From NCBI GenBank assembly GCA_026707445.1, contig JAPOWV010000043.1, forward strand, positions 1 to 59,181: a DNA stretch of 59,181 bases. Direction: 5' to 3'. Origin of the DNA: Gammaproteobacteria bacterium. Its GTDB lineage: Bacteria; Pseudomonadota; Gammaproteobacteria; Steroidobacterales; Foliamicaceae. The translations under genes were made by a program, and so were the position numbers. Shown here piece after piece: positions 35,861 through 43,924 of the stretch. The notes below the pieces were generated by a model. It was not told the DNA's origin. It made no database searches and saw only the letters and a list, made by a program, of their open reading frames with translations. Each line of letters begins with the position of its first letter. The first letter of the stretch is position 1.

Positions 35861-37198
35861 ATGCCTGAAGGGTCTGCACCCGGTTCCTGGGCATCCCTGT
35901 ATCGCGACCATATCGCGGAGTGGGAAAAGCGAGTCGCCAGTGCGTGCGGCGCATGCGGAGTCGACGGGGTCGTCGTGTTCTCGGGCGCGGCGAAGTATCG
36001 CCACCGGGACGATCTGGAGTATCCGTTCTTCGCCGATCCCTATTTCAAGGTTTGGGCGCCGAATGCGCATCCCGACTCCGCCCTCAAGATCGTTCCGGGC
36101 GAAACCCCGGTCCTGGTCTGGCTGCAGCATGAAGACTTCTGGCACATGCCGGCGCCGGAACCTTCCGGATTCTGGGCTCAATACCTGGATATTCGCAGCG
36201 TTTCGAAAAAGGAAGACCTGCTGAAGGAATTGGGCGGGGTGTCGCGGTTGGCCGGCATCGGCGAGGAAGCGCAGGAAGCAATGGGATTAGACAGCGTCAA
36301 CGACAGGAAGCTGCTGACGCACCTGGATTACCACCGCGCTTACAAGACGCGTTACGAGGTCGCATGCATAGAGGAAGCGAACCGCGTGGCGGCGCCGGGA
36401 CATGCCGCCACCAGCGACGCGCTGACGGGGCAGCCGTCGGAATTCGAACTCAACGGCATCTATTGCCGCTCGTCGGGACAGCGCGAGTCGTCGCTGCCGT
36501 ATCAGAGCATTGTCGCCCTGAACCGGCACGCGGCGATCCTGCACTACCAGAACCTCGACCCGCAACCGCCCGAGCGATTCCGCTCGTTTCTGCTGGACGC
36601 CGGGGCCTGTCACAACGGCTACGCCTCGGACATCACCCGCACCTGGACGTCCCCGGACGATCCGTTCGCCGACCTGATCGCGTCACTGGATGTCCTCCAG
36701 CAGACGATATGCGAGGAGGCACGTTCCGGAACGAGCTTCATCTCGCTGCATGATCGGACGCATCGATTGCTGGCCGAAGTGCTTGCGGACCATGGAATCA
36801 TCCGTTGCTCCGCGGATGAAGGTTACGAACGGGGCCTCACCCGCGTCTTTCTGCCGCACGGACTCGGTCACCTGCTGGGTCTGCAGGTCCACGATGCCGG
36901 CGGCCGCCTGGAGTCGCCCGACGGAGCCGAGCGCAGTCCCCCGTCCGAGCACCCGTTCCTGCGCCTGACCCGGCCGCTGGAGCCAGGGTTCGTCGTTACC
37001 ATCGAACCGGGCCTGTACTTCATACCCGCCTTGCTGAACGAGGTCCGCAACGGGCCCCTCCGCAATTCCGTCAACTGGGAAACCGTCGATCGGTGGCAGT
37101 CCTATGGGGGAATTCGGATTGAGGACGATGTGCTGGTAACCGAGAACGGCAGCCGGAATCTGACCCGGCCCGCATTGGAGCGCTGCGGCATCGCCTAG
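35861..37198 (+). CDS. pepQ: Xaa-Pro dipeptidase
   Basis: A 445-aa M24 metallopeptidase that cleaves dipeptides with C-terminal proline and, in some relatives, organophosphates. The dimetal ligands are visible: Asp in LLDAGACHNG and SDITRTW, His in LPHGLGHLLGLQVHD, Glu in TIEPGLYF and Glu in GGIRIEDD. The N-terminal creatinase-like domain and length fit PepQ. GGAG lies 8 nt before the ATG. It is divergent from the amidohydrolase; the stop touches a methyltransferase gene relic on the other strand. Confidence 0.92.
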   Translation: MPEGSAPGSWASLYRDHIAEWEKRVASACGACGVDGVVVFSGAAKYRHRDDLEYPFFADPYFKVWAPNAHPDSALKIVPGETPVLVWLQHEDFWHMPAPEPSGFWAQYLDIRSVSKKEDLLKELGGVSRLAGIGEEAQEAMGLDSVNDRKLLTHLDYHRAYKTRYEVACIEEANRVAAPGHAATSDALTGQPSEFELNGIYCRSSGQRESSLPYQSIVALNRHAAILHYQNLDPQPPERFRSFLLDAGACHNGYASDITRTWTSPDDPFADLIASLDVLQQTICEEARSGTSFISLHDRTHRLLAEVLADHGIIRCSADEGYERGLTRVFLPHGLGHLLGLQVHDAGGRLESPDGAERSPPSEHPFLRLTRPLEPGFVVTIEPGLYFIPALLNEVRNGPLRNSVNWETVDRWQSYGGIRIEDDVLVTENGSRNLTRPALERCGIA

Positions 37199-37251
37199 CG
37201 GATCCAGGCCTTCGGGAACCGGCGTATCCGCTCCCGATCCTGTCGTAGAGC
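37198..37251 (-). pseudogene. Relic of the N-terminus of a methyltransferase gene
   Basis: About 54 bp between the pepQ and TonB-receptor stops match the first codons of the intact methyltransferase gene at 40431-41165, in the same orientation. Nineteen bases (GCTCTACGACAGGATCGGG) are identical, and roughly 85 percent match overall. The translation is ALYDRIG-GYA--RRP in both. The rest of the gene is missing and the frame runs into pepQ. This looks like a leftover of a duplication or recombination that involved the TonB/NTF2/methyltransferase segment. Confidence 0.65.
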
Positions 37252-37256
37252 ACGGT

Positions 37257-39716
37257 TCAGGAGCCGAAGCTGCGCCGCAGAGTCAGCCGCCAGTTTCGCT
37301 CCGGTCGCGCCAGTACGACCATGTCGCCGAATATCTGCGGGAAATTGCCCTGGAAATAGCGTTCGTCGAGCGTGTTGTTGACTCCCAGGATAGCGGTCCA
37401 GCGGCGGATGGTCCACGAAACCGATGCGTTCGCCAGCGTATACGCAGGAAGCCGCACGGTGCGCGCCACTCCGGACCAGGCGGGACCTACACGGCTGACG
37501 CTTAGCGTGAGCGCCAGGTCGCGCGCCATCTGCCAGGTTCCACCGGCGCTGACCACGAATTCCGGCAGGGCGCCGCGTTCGCGAAACCGCGTGTCTCCCG
37601 CTGGCAGGACGGTCACCACGTGACCGCCGTGCTGGTCTTCGGGGGCCAGGCCGGTGATCGCCGTTGGCGCGAAAATGAACCGTCCGGTAAGCGGTTCGCG
37701 GTAGATGCGCGAGCGCGTGGCGGAAAACAGCAGTCCGAGACGTTCGCTCACGGCGGCGCGCACATCCAGCTCCAGTCCCCGGCCCAGCACCGCCAGATTG
37801 GCGTCGGCGAACGCCGAATAGTCGACGCGTTTCTGCTCGTACCAGGCCAGGGCCGCCTGCAGACGCCCGCCCAATCCGGCAAATTTCAGCCCCGCCTCCC
37901 GAAGCCTTGAGGTTCCCAGCGGCCCCTCCCTGACGTTGCGCACGGAAATCTCTCCGGATTGTCCGCCCAGGGACAGGGCCTGCTCGGCAACGGTGACGTA
38001 CGGACGCCAGCCGCCCAGCGTCACGCTGACCGACACGCTCCACGAAAGCTTGCTTTGCACGGTGGACGCCGAGGCGTTCGGCGTGGCCGTCACGAGTGGC
38101 CCGGGGCCGTTGGTCGAAGTCAGGTCGTATCGGTCCCAGCGGACGCCGGCCAGCACCGACCAGCGTTCCATAAAAGTCACGTCCGCCAGCGCCGCCACGC
38201 CCAGGTTCAGCCAATCCGTCGCGACATCGGCAGTGTGGGCTTCCTCGCCTGGACTGGCGAAGGCCGAGTCGCGCAGGTCGAGCGGGGACGGCGGCTTGCT
38301 GATGTCCCTGCGGTTGAAGAACTCGTAGGAAAAGTCCTGGCGGGCCCGCGTGTCGTAATAGCGCAGATTGGGCGCGAGAACCAGATCGGCGGTGAGCATC
38401 CGGCCCAGTTCCAGACCGCGGAATACGGCTTCCAGACGCTCCTCAACCAGCACCGTGCGGTGCTGCTGCGAAAACCCGTAGCTGGACACGATGTGCCGGT
38501 CGGCGTAATCGAGGAACAGCTTCTGGCGCAACGTCACCCGGCCCAATTCCGCGAATACGTCGAAGTAGGCCGCCAGGGACTCGGCCGCGCCGCTGTCCGA
38601 CAGCGCGCAAAGGCAATGTTCGGCGCCGATCGGCACGTGCCGCAACGTGTCCGGGTTGAGCCGCAGCGCCTGAAGTTCGGCCTCGCTGGCGAACGTCAGG
38701 CCGCTCTGCCCGTAAGGCTGGAACACGGCCAGCCGATTGCGCGGGCTGACGGCGAGCACTTCGCGCTGGCTGATCCGTCCGTCGCGGTCGCTGTCCAGGT
38801 TCACCAGCGGCTCGCCGGACAGGTACAGACCCTCGTCGATGAGCGTCTGATCGACGCGGTTCCAGCCGGCGTTCTCCGCGCCGCGCCAACTCTGGTACTG
38901 GTGCCCCGTTTCGATCCAGACGTCGCCGCGCAGGTCCACCACAAGGGTGCCCTGCAGCATGAGCTGCCGCTGTCCCGGATGTTCCCGGTAGTAACTTCCG
39001 GCGTCCTCCCAGAGGCCGAACACGTGATAGCCGGCCGGTTTTCCGAACAGGCGCGCCGGACCGCCGCGCTGTCCTTCGAAGGCACGGCGGTTCCAGGAGG
39101 CGACCGTGACGGCCACGTCGCCTCTGGGCGCCTCGATGAATCGATCCTCGTCGGCGCGGGCGGTCTTGGGCACCAGGTTGATGTAGCCGGAAATGGATCC
39201 CGCACCGTGGATGGGCGAGGCCGGCCCGCGCACGACGTCCACCCGGTTTGCGGCCCGAATGAGCGATTGCCATCCTCCGGCGCTGACCAGCCGGCGCATG
39301 CCTCGAAAGTGCGTGTCCGCGAGCGCGCCCCGCAGGTCGATGCTGGCCGCCAGCCCGAAGAACGAGGCCGTATGGGCGCCGGGGATGATCTGCGAGAAGT
39401 CCTCCACCGTCTCGACCCCGTGCCGCACCAGCAGCTCTTCGCTCAGGGACGCGGTGGAGCGGGGCGTTTCCCACGCCGTCTTGTCCAGCCCGAAAACCGT
39501 ATCGCCGGGGGTGGCATCCATCACCCCGAACGGGTCGGCCGCTCCTTCGGGCGGCCGCTCCCCCTCAACGACGAGTTGCTCGATTTCCGGGTCTTCAGGC
39601 TGCGCGCCGGACGCTTGTCCCGCCTTCACGTAAGCCGGCAGGCAAAGCACTGCCGCTGCCAGGACTGCGACAGCGGATATTCGCGCTTCGACCGCCCTCG
39701 GACCCTCTTCGCGCAT
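37257..39716 (-). CDS. TonB-dependent outer-membrane receptor
   Basis: An 819-aa TonB-dependent receptor. Signal peptide in the first ~33 residues, a possible TonB box (QLVVEGE, about 47-53), a plug domain (about 85-190) with VETVEDFSQIIPGAHTASFF and NRVDVVRGPASPIHGAGSIS, then a beta-barrel that ends near RLTLRRSFGS. The plug contains DLRG and INLVPKTAR segments typical of siderophore-type receptors, but the ligand is unknown. An EF-hand-like stretch (NLDSDRDGRISQREV, about 315-329) is visible in an extracellular loop and may bind calcium. The downstream NTF2-like and methyltransferase genes lie on the same strand upstream of it and may be cotranscribed. Confidence 0.9.
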   Translation of the reverse strand: MREEGPRAVEARISAVAVLAAAVLCLPAYVKAGQASGAQPEDPEIEQLVVEGERPPEGAADPFGVMDATPGDTVFGLDKTAWETPRSTASLSEELLVRHGVETVEDFSQIIPGAHTASFFGLAASIDLRGALADTHFRGMRRLVSAGGWQSLIRAANRVDVVRGPASPIHGAGSISGYINLVPKTARADEDRFIEAPRGDVAVTVASWNRRAFEGQRGGPARLFGKPAGYHVFGLWEDAGSYYREHPGQRQLMLQGTLVVDLRGDVWIETGHQYQSWRGAENAGWNRVDQTLIDEGLYLSGEPLVNLDSDRDGRISQREVLAVSPRNRLAVFQPYGQSGLTFASEAELQALRLNPDTLRHVPIGAEHCLCALSDSGAAESLAAYFDVFAELGRVTLRQKLFLDYADRHIVSSYGFSQQHRTVLVEERLEAVFRGLELGRMLTADLVLAPNLRYYDTRARQDFSYEFFNRRDISKPPSPLDLRDSAFASPGEEAHTADVATDWLNLGVAALADVTFMERWSVLAGVRWDRYDLTSTNGPGPLVTATPNASASTVQSKLSWSVSVSVTLGGWRPYVTVAEQALSLGGQSGEISVRNVREGPLGTSRLREAGLKFAGLGGRLQAALAWYEQKRVDYSAFADANLAVLGRGLELDVRAAVSERLGLLFSATRSRIYREPLTGRFIFAPTAITGLAPEDQHGGHVVTVLPAGDTRFRERGALPEFVVSAGGTWQMARDLALTLSVSRVGPAWSGVARTVRLPAYTLANASVSWTIRRWTAILGVNNTLDERYFQGNFPQIFGDMVVLARPERNWRLTLRRSFGS

Positions 39717-39738
39717 CTGAGCCGTTACGGCCGTCCGG

Positions 39739-40368
39739 CTATTCGCTGGCGGCTTGTTCTGCGGCCTCGGCGCTCCAGGCTTCCCTTACCGCGCGCCCGC
39801 GCTCAAGCAGGGGCGTGAATTTCTCGTAATCCACCTCCTTCTCCCTGAGCTTGTCGATATAGGCCGTGGGTGTCAGGGGCGACTCCGCCCAATGGATAAA
39901 CCGCCATCCCTCGGGCTTCTTGCGCAAGACCGCGCTCATCCGGATTTCCTCGCCCAGGGCGCTCCTCCCTCGCATCTTCATTTCGAAATGCATGTACCAG
40001 ACGGCGATGGCCAGATCGTCGGCGATGAGCTTGACCGAAATGTCATACATTTCCTCGCGCAGCGCCTCCAGCACCGGGTTCGGCAGGGGCGGAGCCAGAT
40101 AGGCCCGGAGCGGCTCCCAACCGAGGAACCAGCGTTCCTGTTCCTCGGCCAGGTAGAAGGGCACCTCTTCGTCCTGGTCCCAGAGGTCCAGCACCTTGCG
40201 GAAATCCTGGGTGTTCCAGACTTCCGCGGTGTGGTGAATAAAGGCCTTTATGGCTTCGATTTCGTCCTGCTCGGCAGCCTGGGCCGAATCGATCGAATGT
40301 GCAGTCATGGTCAATGCCACTCCCAATAGAAAAGTCGCCCGCAGCGACGCAAACACAGTGATACGCAC
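39739..40368 (-). CDS. Exported SnoaL/NTF2-like protein
   Basis: A ~209-aa protein with a signal peptide (ASLRATFLLGVALTMTAHS, cleavage after AQA) and an NTF2-like cone fold: AFIHHTAEVWNTQDFRKVLDLW, YDISVKLIADDLAIAVWYMH and WRFIHWAESP. Such proteins bind or isomerise small hydrophobic ligands. I use a GTG at 40368 preceded by AAGGGGA; the frame is open further upstream but that part overlaps the methyltransferase gene. It ends 22 nt before the TonB receptor start, so the pair is probably an operon and may handle the same ligand in the periplasm. Confidence 0.75.
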   Translation of the reverse strand: MRITVFASLRATFLLGVALTMTAHSIDSAQAAEQDEIEAIKAFIHHTAEVWNTQDFRKVLDLWDQDEEVPFYLAEEQERWFLGWEPLRAYLAPPLPNPVLEALREEMYDISVKLIADDLAIAVWYMHFEMKMRGRSALGEEIRMSAVLRKKPEGWRFIHWAESPLTPTAYIDKLREKEVDYEKFTPLLERGRAVREAWSAEAAEQAASE

Positions 40369-40430
40369 AATTTTCCCCTTGCCGACGCCAAAACGGCAAT
40401 CGTATACGGTTTCCGCGGCCAACAGACGCG

Positions 40431-41165
40431 TCAGGCGCCGGCTATGAGCAGGCGGTAGCCGATGTCGAGTTCCGTTTCGTTCAGAAGCGCTCCGTACTTG
40501 CGTTGCCAGTGCCCGGATTCGAGGTCGGCGCTCAGTTGCGCCAGCCCGGTCTCCGTTTCCGACAGCTTGGAGAACGTGGACATTGCGCCGCGCACCCGCT
40601 CGTCGAGATAGTCGTCGGGGCGTCGCCAGCAGGAGCCGAGAAAGCCGTCGGTGCAATCGTGCGGAACGGGCACTGTCCGCACAGTCACGGATCCGAGTTC
40701 GCGCTCGAAGTCGCGGACCGACGGAAATATCCGACGATCGATCTCGAAGAGTTCCGGGAAATAGTCGGTCAACCAGAATCCCCGTGATTCGGGGTCGCAT
40801 GTCAGCACAACGACACGGTCGCGCGCAACGCGCCTTAGTTCCCGGAGCCCTTTCGCCCGGTCGCGCCAGTGATGCACGGACAGGATCGCCATCGCCGCGT
40901 CGAAACTGTCATTCCCGAACGGCAAGGAGTCCGCCGTAGCCTGGATCGCGGCGGCGCTGCCCTCCGGCCGTTGCGCGATCATCGTCAGCGAAGGCTCCAC
41001 CGCCACGACGTGCCGGTCGGTCGGCTCATACGAGCCCGCTCCCGCGCCGACGTTGATAACGGACCGAGCGTCACCCAGCGCTCCCCATACCGCCGTCTCG
41101 ATGCGCGGATCGGGCCTTCGAAAGTCCGCGTATCCGCGCCCGATCCTGTCGTAGAGCGCCGTCAT
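40431..41165 (-). CDS. SAM-dependent methyltransferase (type 11-like)
   Basis: A ~244-aa class I methyltransferase. Motif I is VINVGAGAGSYE (about residues 37-48), then VAVEPS with the acidic SAM-binding residue, and the DAAMAILSVHHWRD segment (about 89-102) typical of Methyltransf_11 proteins. The substrate is unknown, probably a small molecule. An ATG at 41165 and a GTG one codon earlier are both possible. A truncated copy of its first ~18 codons lies at 37198-37251. Confidence 0.85.
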   Translation of the reverse strand: MTALYDRIGRGYADFRRPDPRIETAVWGALGDARSVINVGAGAGSYEPTDRHVVAVEPSLTMIAQRPEGSAAAIQATADSLPFGNDSFDAAMAILSVHHWRDRAKGLRELRRVARDRVVVLTCDPESRGFWLTDYFPELFEIDRRIFPSVRDFERELGSVTVRTVPVPHDCTDGFLGSCWRRPDDYLDERVRGAMSTFSKLSETETGLAQLSADLESGHWQRKYGALLNETELDIGYRLLIAGA

Positions 41166-41205
41166 CACGGCAGGATAACAGGCGCCCTGAGGCGGCGCCC
41201 GGCGG

Positions 41206-41535
41206 TTATTTGGCCGGGAGGCTTGCGGCGAACGCGGCTGCTTCTTCCACCCAGATTTTGAGGTCCGGCTCGGACTCTATTCCGGCCGCCTCGACCAGCG
41301 CCCATCCCTTCATGACGCGGCCCGTGATGTTGGCCGGCTGCGTGTGCGGCCGGGCAAGCGTTTCCTCGTGCTTGTCCTTCCCCAGACGAACGATCAGCGA
41401 GCCCTTCCATGTTCCGAGGCACATGTTGCCGTTGATCAGGAAGCTAACGCCCCCGAACATCCTCTTCTCGGAAAAACCCGCGCGCCCGTCAAACAACGGA
41501 CGGATTCGCTCAATCAATACTTCGTCTTCAGTCAC
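41206..41535 (-). CDS. TfoX N-terminal-domain protein
   Basis: A ~109-aa protein with the TfoX-N signature FSEKRMFGGVSFLINGNMCLG near residues 20-40. TfoX/Sxy is a competence regulator in enterics, but stand-alone TfoX-N proteins are common and of unknown role. I use the GTG at 41535 because GGAGGGAGG lies directly upstream. It is about 40 nt upstream of the methyltransferase on the same strand. Confidence 0.82.
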   Translation of the reverse strand: MTEDEVLIERIRPLFDGRAGFSEKRMFGGVSFLINGNMCLGTWKGSLIVRLGKDKHEETLARPHTQPANITGRVMKGWALVEAAGIESEPDLKIWVEEAAAFAASLPAK

Positions 41536-41592
41536 ATTTCCTCCCTCCAAGAGTTCTCGAACTCTACACCCTTGAGCCGAATAAGAGGCCTA

Positions 41593-41635
41593 TTCGAATC
41601 ACATAAAGAGAAAATTAGCCGATTTATGATTCGAA
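41593..41635. promoter_or_regulatory. Inverted repeat upstream of the first Fic gene
   Basis: TTCGAATCA (41593-41601) and its exact reverse complement TGATTCGAA (41627-41635) are separated by 25 nt of AT-rich sequence. The pair lies 50-95 nt before the Fic start, in the only AT-rich patch of the area, so it is a likely operator. The winged-helix-like C-terminus of the Fic protein is a candidate binder. Confidence 0.5.
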
Positions 41636-41686
41636 AAGAGGTATTATTCAGATCATATCAATCGAACCGGAACGGAAGGATCCGTC

Positions 41687-42775
41687 ATGCCCTACATCTG
41701 GGAACTCAAGGACTGGCCGCATTTCACCTGGAATGCGGAGGTTGTCCAAGACAACAGCTATCGCTACGCGCTGGCCGTCAACCGGCTTGCCCGCGAGGTG
41801 CAGCCGCTTTCCGAGCAGGAGCGCACCAACTCAATGATCGATCTGATGGTCGTAGAGGCTCAGAAGACGTCGCGGATCGAGGGCGAGATTATTGATCCCG
41901 AGGCCATTCGGTCTTCCGTTCTCAAGCAACTGGGTCTGGCCGCAGAGGATCGACGGCAGGATCTTGATGCTCGCGGAATCGCTCGTCTGGTGGTTCAGTC
42001 CCGTCAGGAATTCGCCAAGCCGCTGGCCGTTGAAACCTTGTGCTCCTGGCATCGCGATTTCCTGGGCGAACGGATGCTTAACGCGGGAAGCTGGCGCACG
42101 GAGCCAGTCTGGATCGTTTCCGGCGTTGCCGGGAAGGAAAAAGTTCACTTTGAGGGCCCTTCGGCTTCCAGAGTTGCCGGCGAAATGGAAACCTTCGTCG
42201 AATGGTTCAACGCCAGCGGTTCATTGCCGGGCCCGGTGCGCTCCGGCGTCGCCCATTTGTATTTCGAGACCATACATCCTTATGCGGACGGAAACGGGCG
42301 CATGGGGCGGGCAATTGCCGAGATCGCGCTGTCCCAGGAATTGGGTTACCCGGTATTACTGAGCCTGTCGGCTACCATCGATCGGCAACGCAAGGAATAC
42401 TATCGGATGCTCAACCAGGCCAGCCGGCAAAGCAGTATGGACATTACCGGCTGGCTGGAATGGTGGACACAGTGCGTCCTGAATTCCCAGGAGCAGGCCA
42501 GGGAGCTGATCGCGTTCGTGATTCGCAAGGCGGCGTTCTGGCGCAGCTACGGGAACCGCGTCAACGCCCGACAGGAAAAGGTGTTGGCCCGCATGTTGCG
42601 CGAAGGTCCCGAGGGCTTCAAGGGCGGCATGACGGCGCGCAAGTACGTCGCGCTGACGGGTTGCTCAGGCCCAACGGCCACCCGGGACCTGTCCTATCTC
42701 ACGAAAATCGGGGCGCTTGAGCGGCTGCCCGCCGGCGGGCGTAGCACAAGCTATGACTTGCGCTTGCCGGGATGA
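41687..42775 (+). CDS. Fic family protein (DUF4172-type N-terminus)
   Basis: A 362-aa Fic protein that probably transfers AMP or another nucleotide moiety to a protein hydroxyl. The active-site loop is HPYADGNGRMGR (residues 197-208), matching HxFx(D/E)GNGRxxR with Tyr in place of Phe. The autoinhibitory helix SRIEGE (62-67; S/T-x-x-E-G/N with the inhibitory Glu) lies N-terminal, so it is a class II, self-inhibited enzyme. The C-terminal ~70 residues (LTGCSGPTATRDLSYLTKIGALERL) form a winged helix that could bind DNA. Promoter-proximal inverted repeats support autoregulation. It overlaps the Rieske gene tail by 25 nt (convergent). Confidence 0.92.
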   Translation: MPYIWELKDWPHFTWNAEVVQDNSYRYALAVNRLAREVQPLSEQERTNSMIDLMVVEAQKTSRIEGEIIDPEAIRSSVLKQLGLAAEDRRQDLDARGIARLVVQSRQEFAKPLAVETLCSWHRDFLGERMLNAGSWRTEPVWIVSGVAGKEKVHFEGPSASRVAGEMETFVEWFNASGSLPGPVRSGVAHLYFETIHPYADGNGRMGRAIAEIALSQELGYPVLLSLSATIDRQRKEYYRMLNQASRQSSMDITGWLEWWTQCVLNSQEQARELIAFVIRKAAFWRSYGNRVNARQEKVLARMLREGPEGFKGGMTARKYVALTGCSGPTATRDLSYLTKIGALERLPAGGRSTSYDLRLPG

Positions 42776-43893
42776 CGCCCGACCGGTTGGATTAGTGGCA
42801 CCGTGTCGTGGGTCCAGGTGGTGGGGTTGGATTGCCGGGCGGGGGAGGGGATCGCGCAGTAGCGGTGGCCGCGGTCCACCTCTTCCAGCGCTGCCAGGTC
42901 GATCTGACAGCCTTTGTCTCTCAGCCGCCCGAGGATCTCCCAATACCCCTTGAGCATGGTGTCGTCCGGATCGATGACGAGGTCGCGATCGCTCGGCGGT
43001 AAGGGTCCGTTCTTCGGTAACTGGGTTTCGGCAAGTGCGCGATCCTCGTTGACGTTTTTCATATTGCGCTTCAGAAACCCTTCGTCATGCTCGGGTTCGG
43101 CCATGAAATTGCGGGTAAACAGGTAGCGCATGGCGGTCGTTTGCGAGTCGATGGGCGTGGACATTTCGTAGAACGTAATGAATACGCCCGACCCTTCGCC
43201 GCCGATCTCAAGGTGTCCCTTGAACGTGAATCCGGAAACAAAGAACGTAAGCGTCGAGGCGATGTGCTTGTCTTCTTCGCGTATCTCGCTCCAATCGCCC
43301 TTGGGCTGCTCGAACGGCGTTCGTATGTGCGATGAAATGCTGTAGTCATTCGGACAAGAGATGTTCTCCTTCGGCGTAAAGCTGCCGATGAATTCCTGCC
43401 CGTGCACGATGGGAACGTGAACGAGATCGATGTTCGCGAACTTCGCCCAGTGGTAGTTCGCGTTCCAGACTTCGCCGAATTCAACCGTGCGCCAGCCGTC
43501 AGTTTCGATCTCCGGCATGTCGGGTATGGGCGGGGCGGTTTCCGGCTTGTCCCCCAGGAAAGTCCAGATCAACCCGTGCCGTTCCTCGGTCGGGTAGGAG
43601 TCCACCCTGGCTCCGGGCGGCATTTCGAAACCGTCGCCCTGGGACGGGATGGAAGTGCAGAGGCCGTCGCCGGCAAACCGCCAGCCATGCTGCGGACATT
43701 GCAGAGTGCCGTCTTCGAAGCACTTGCCCTGGGCCAGACTCACCCCCCTGTGGGGGCACACGTTGCTCAGGCAGTGCGCTTTTCCGTCGGCGTCCCGGAA
43801 GAGGACAAGGTCCCGGTTCAGCATTCGCACTTTCACCGGTTCGTCCTTCAGTTCGCTGCTGAACGACGCGACGTACCAGAGATTGATGTACAT
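42751..43893 (-). CDS. Rieske-type aromatic ring-hydroxylating oxygenase, alpha subunit
   Basis: A 380-aa Rieske non-heme iron oxygenase. The [2Fe-2S] ligands are CPHRG (Cys46, His48) and CPQHG (Cys66, His69). The catalytic iron site is NIDLVHVPIVHG (about residues 160-171), the D-x2-H-x4-H arrangement. The length fits the single-component-type alpha subunits that demethylate or hydroxylate aromatic compounds. I use the ATG at 43893 with GGGAG 9 nt upstream. No reductase or ferredoxin gene is adjacent, so electron partners must be elsewhere. It is followed on the upstream side by the MFS gene, same strand. Confidence 0.9.
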   Translation of the reverse strand: MYINLWYVASFSSELKDEPVKVRMLNRDLVLFRDADGKAHCLSNVCPHRGVSLAQGKCFEDGTLQCPQHGWRFAGDGLCTSIPSQGDGFEMPPGARVDSYPTEERHGLIWTFLGDKPETAPPIPDMPEIETDGWRTVEFGEVWNANYHWAKFANIDLVHVPIVHGQEFIGSFTPKENISCPNDYSISSHIRTPFEQPKGDWSEIREEDKHIASTLTFFVSGFTFKGHLEIGGEGSGVFITFYEMSTPIDSQTTAMRYLFTRNFMAEPEHDEGFLKRNMKNVNEDRALAETQLPKNGPLPPSDRDLVIDPDDTMLKGYWEILGRLRDKGCQIDLAALEEVDRGHRYCAIPSPARQSNPTTWTHDTVPLIQPVGRHPGKRKS

Positions 43894-43924
43894 GGTTGGA
43901 ACTCCCTTTGGTTCCGATGCGCAG

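Noticed and set aside
35739..35954. N-terminal extension of the amidohydrolase
   Set aside because: It would overlap the divergent pepQ gene; the downstream ATG gives a signal peptide.
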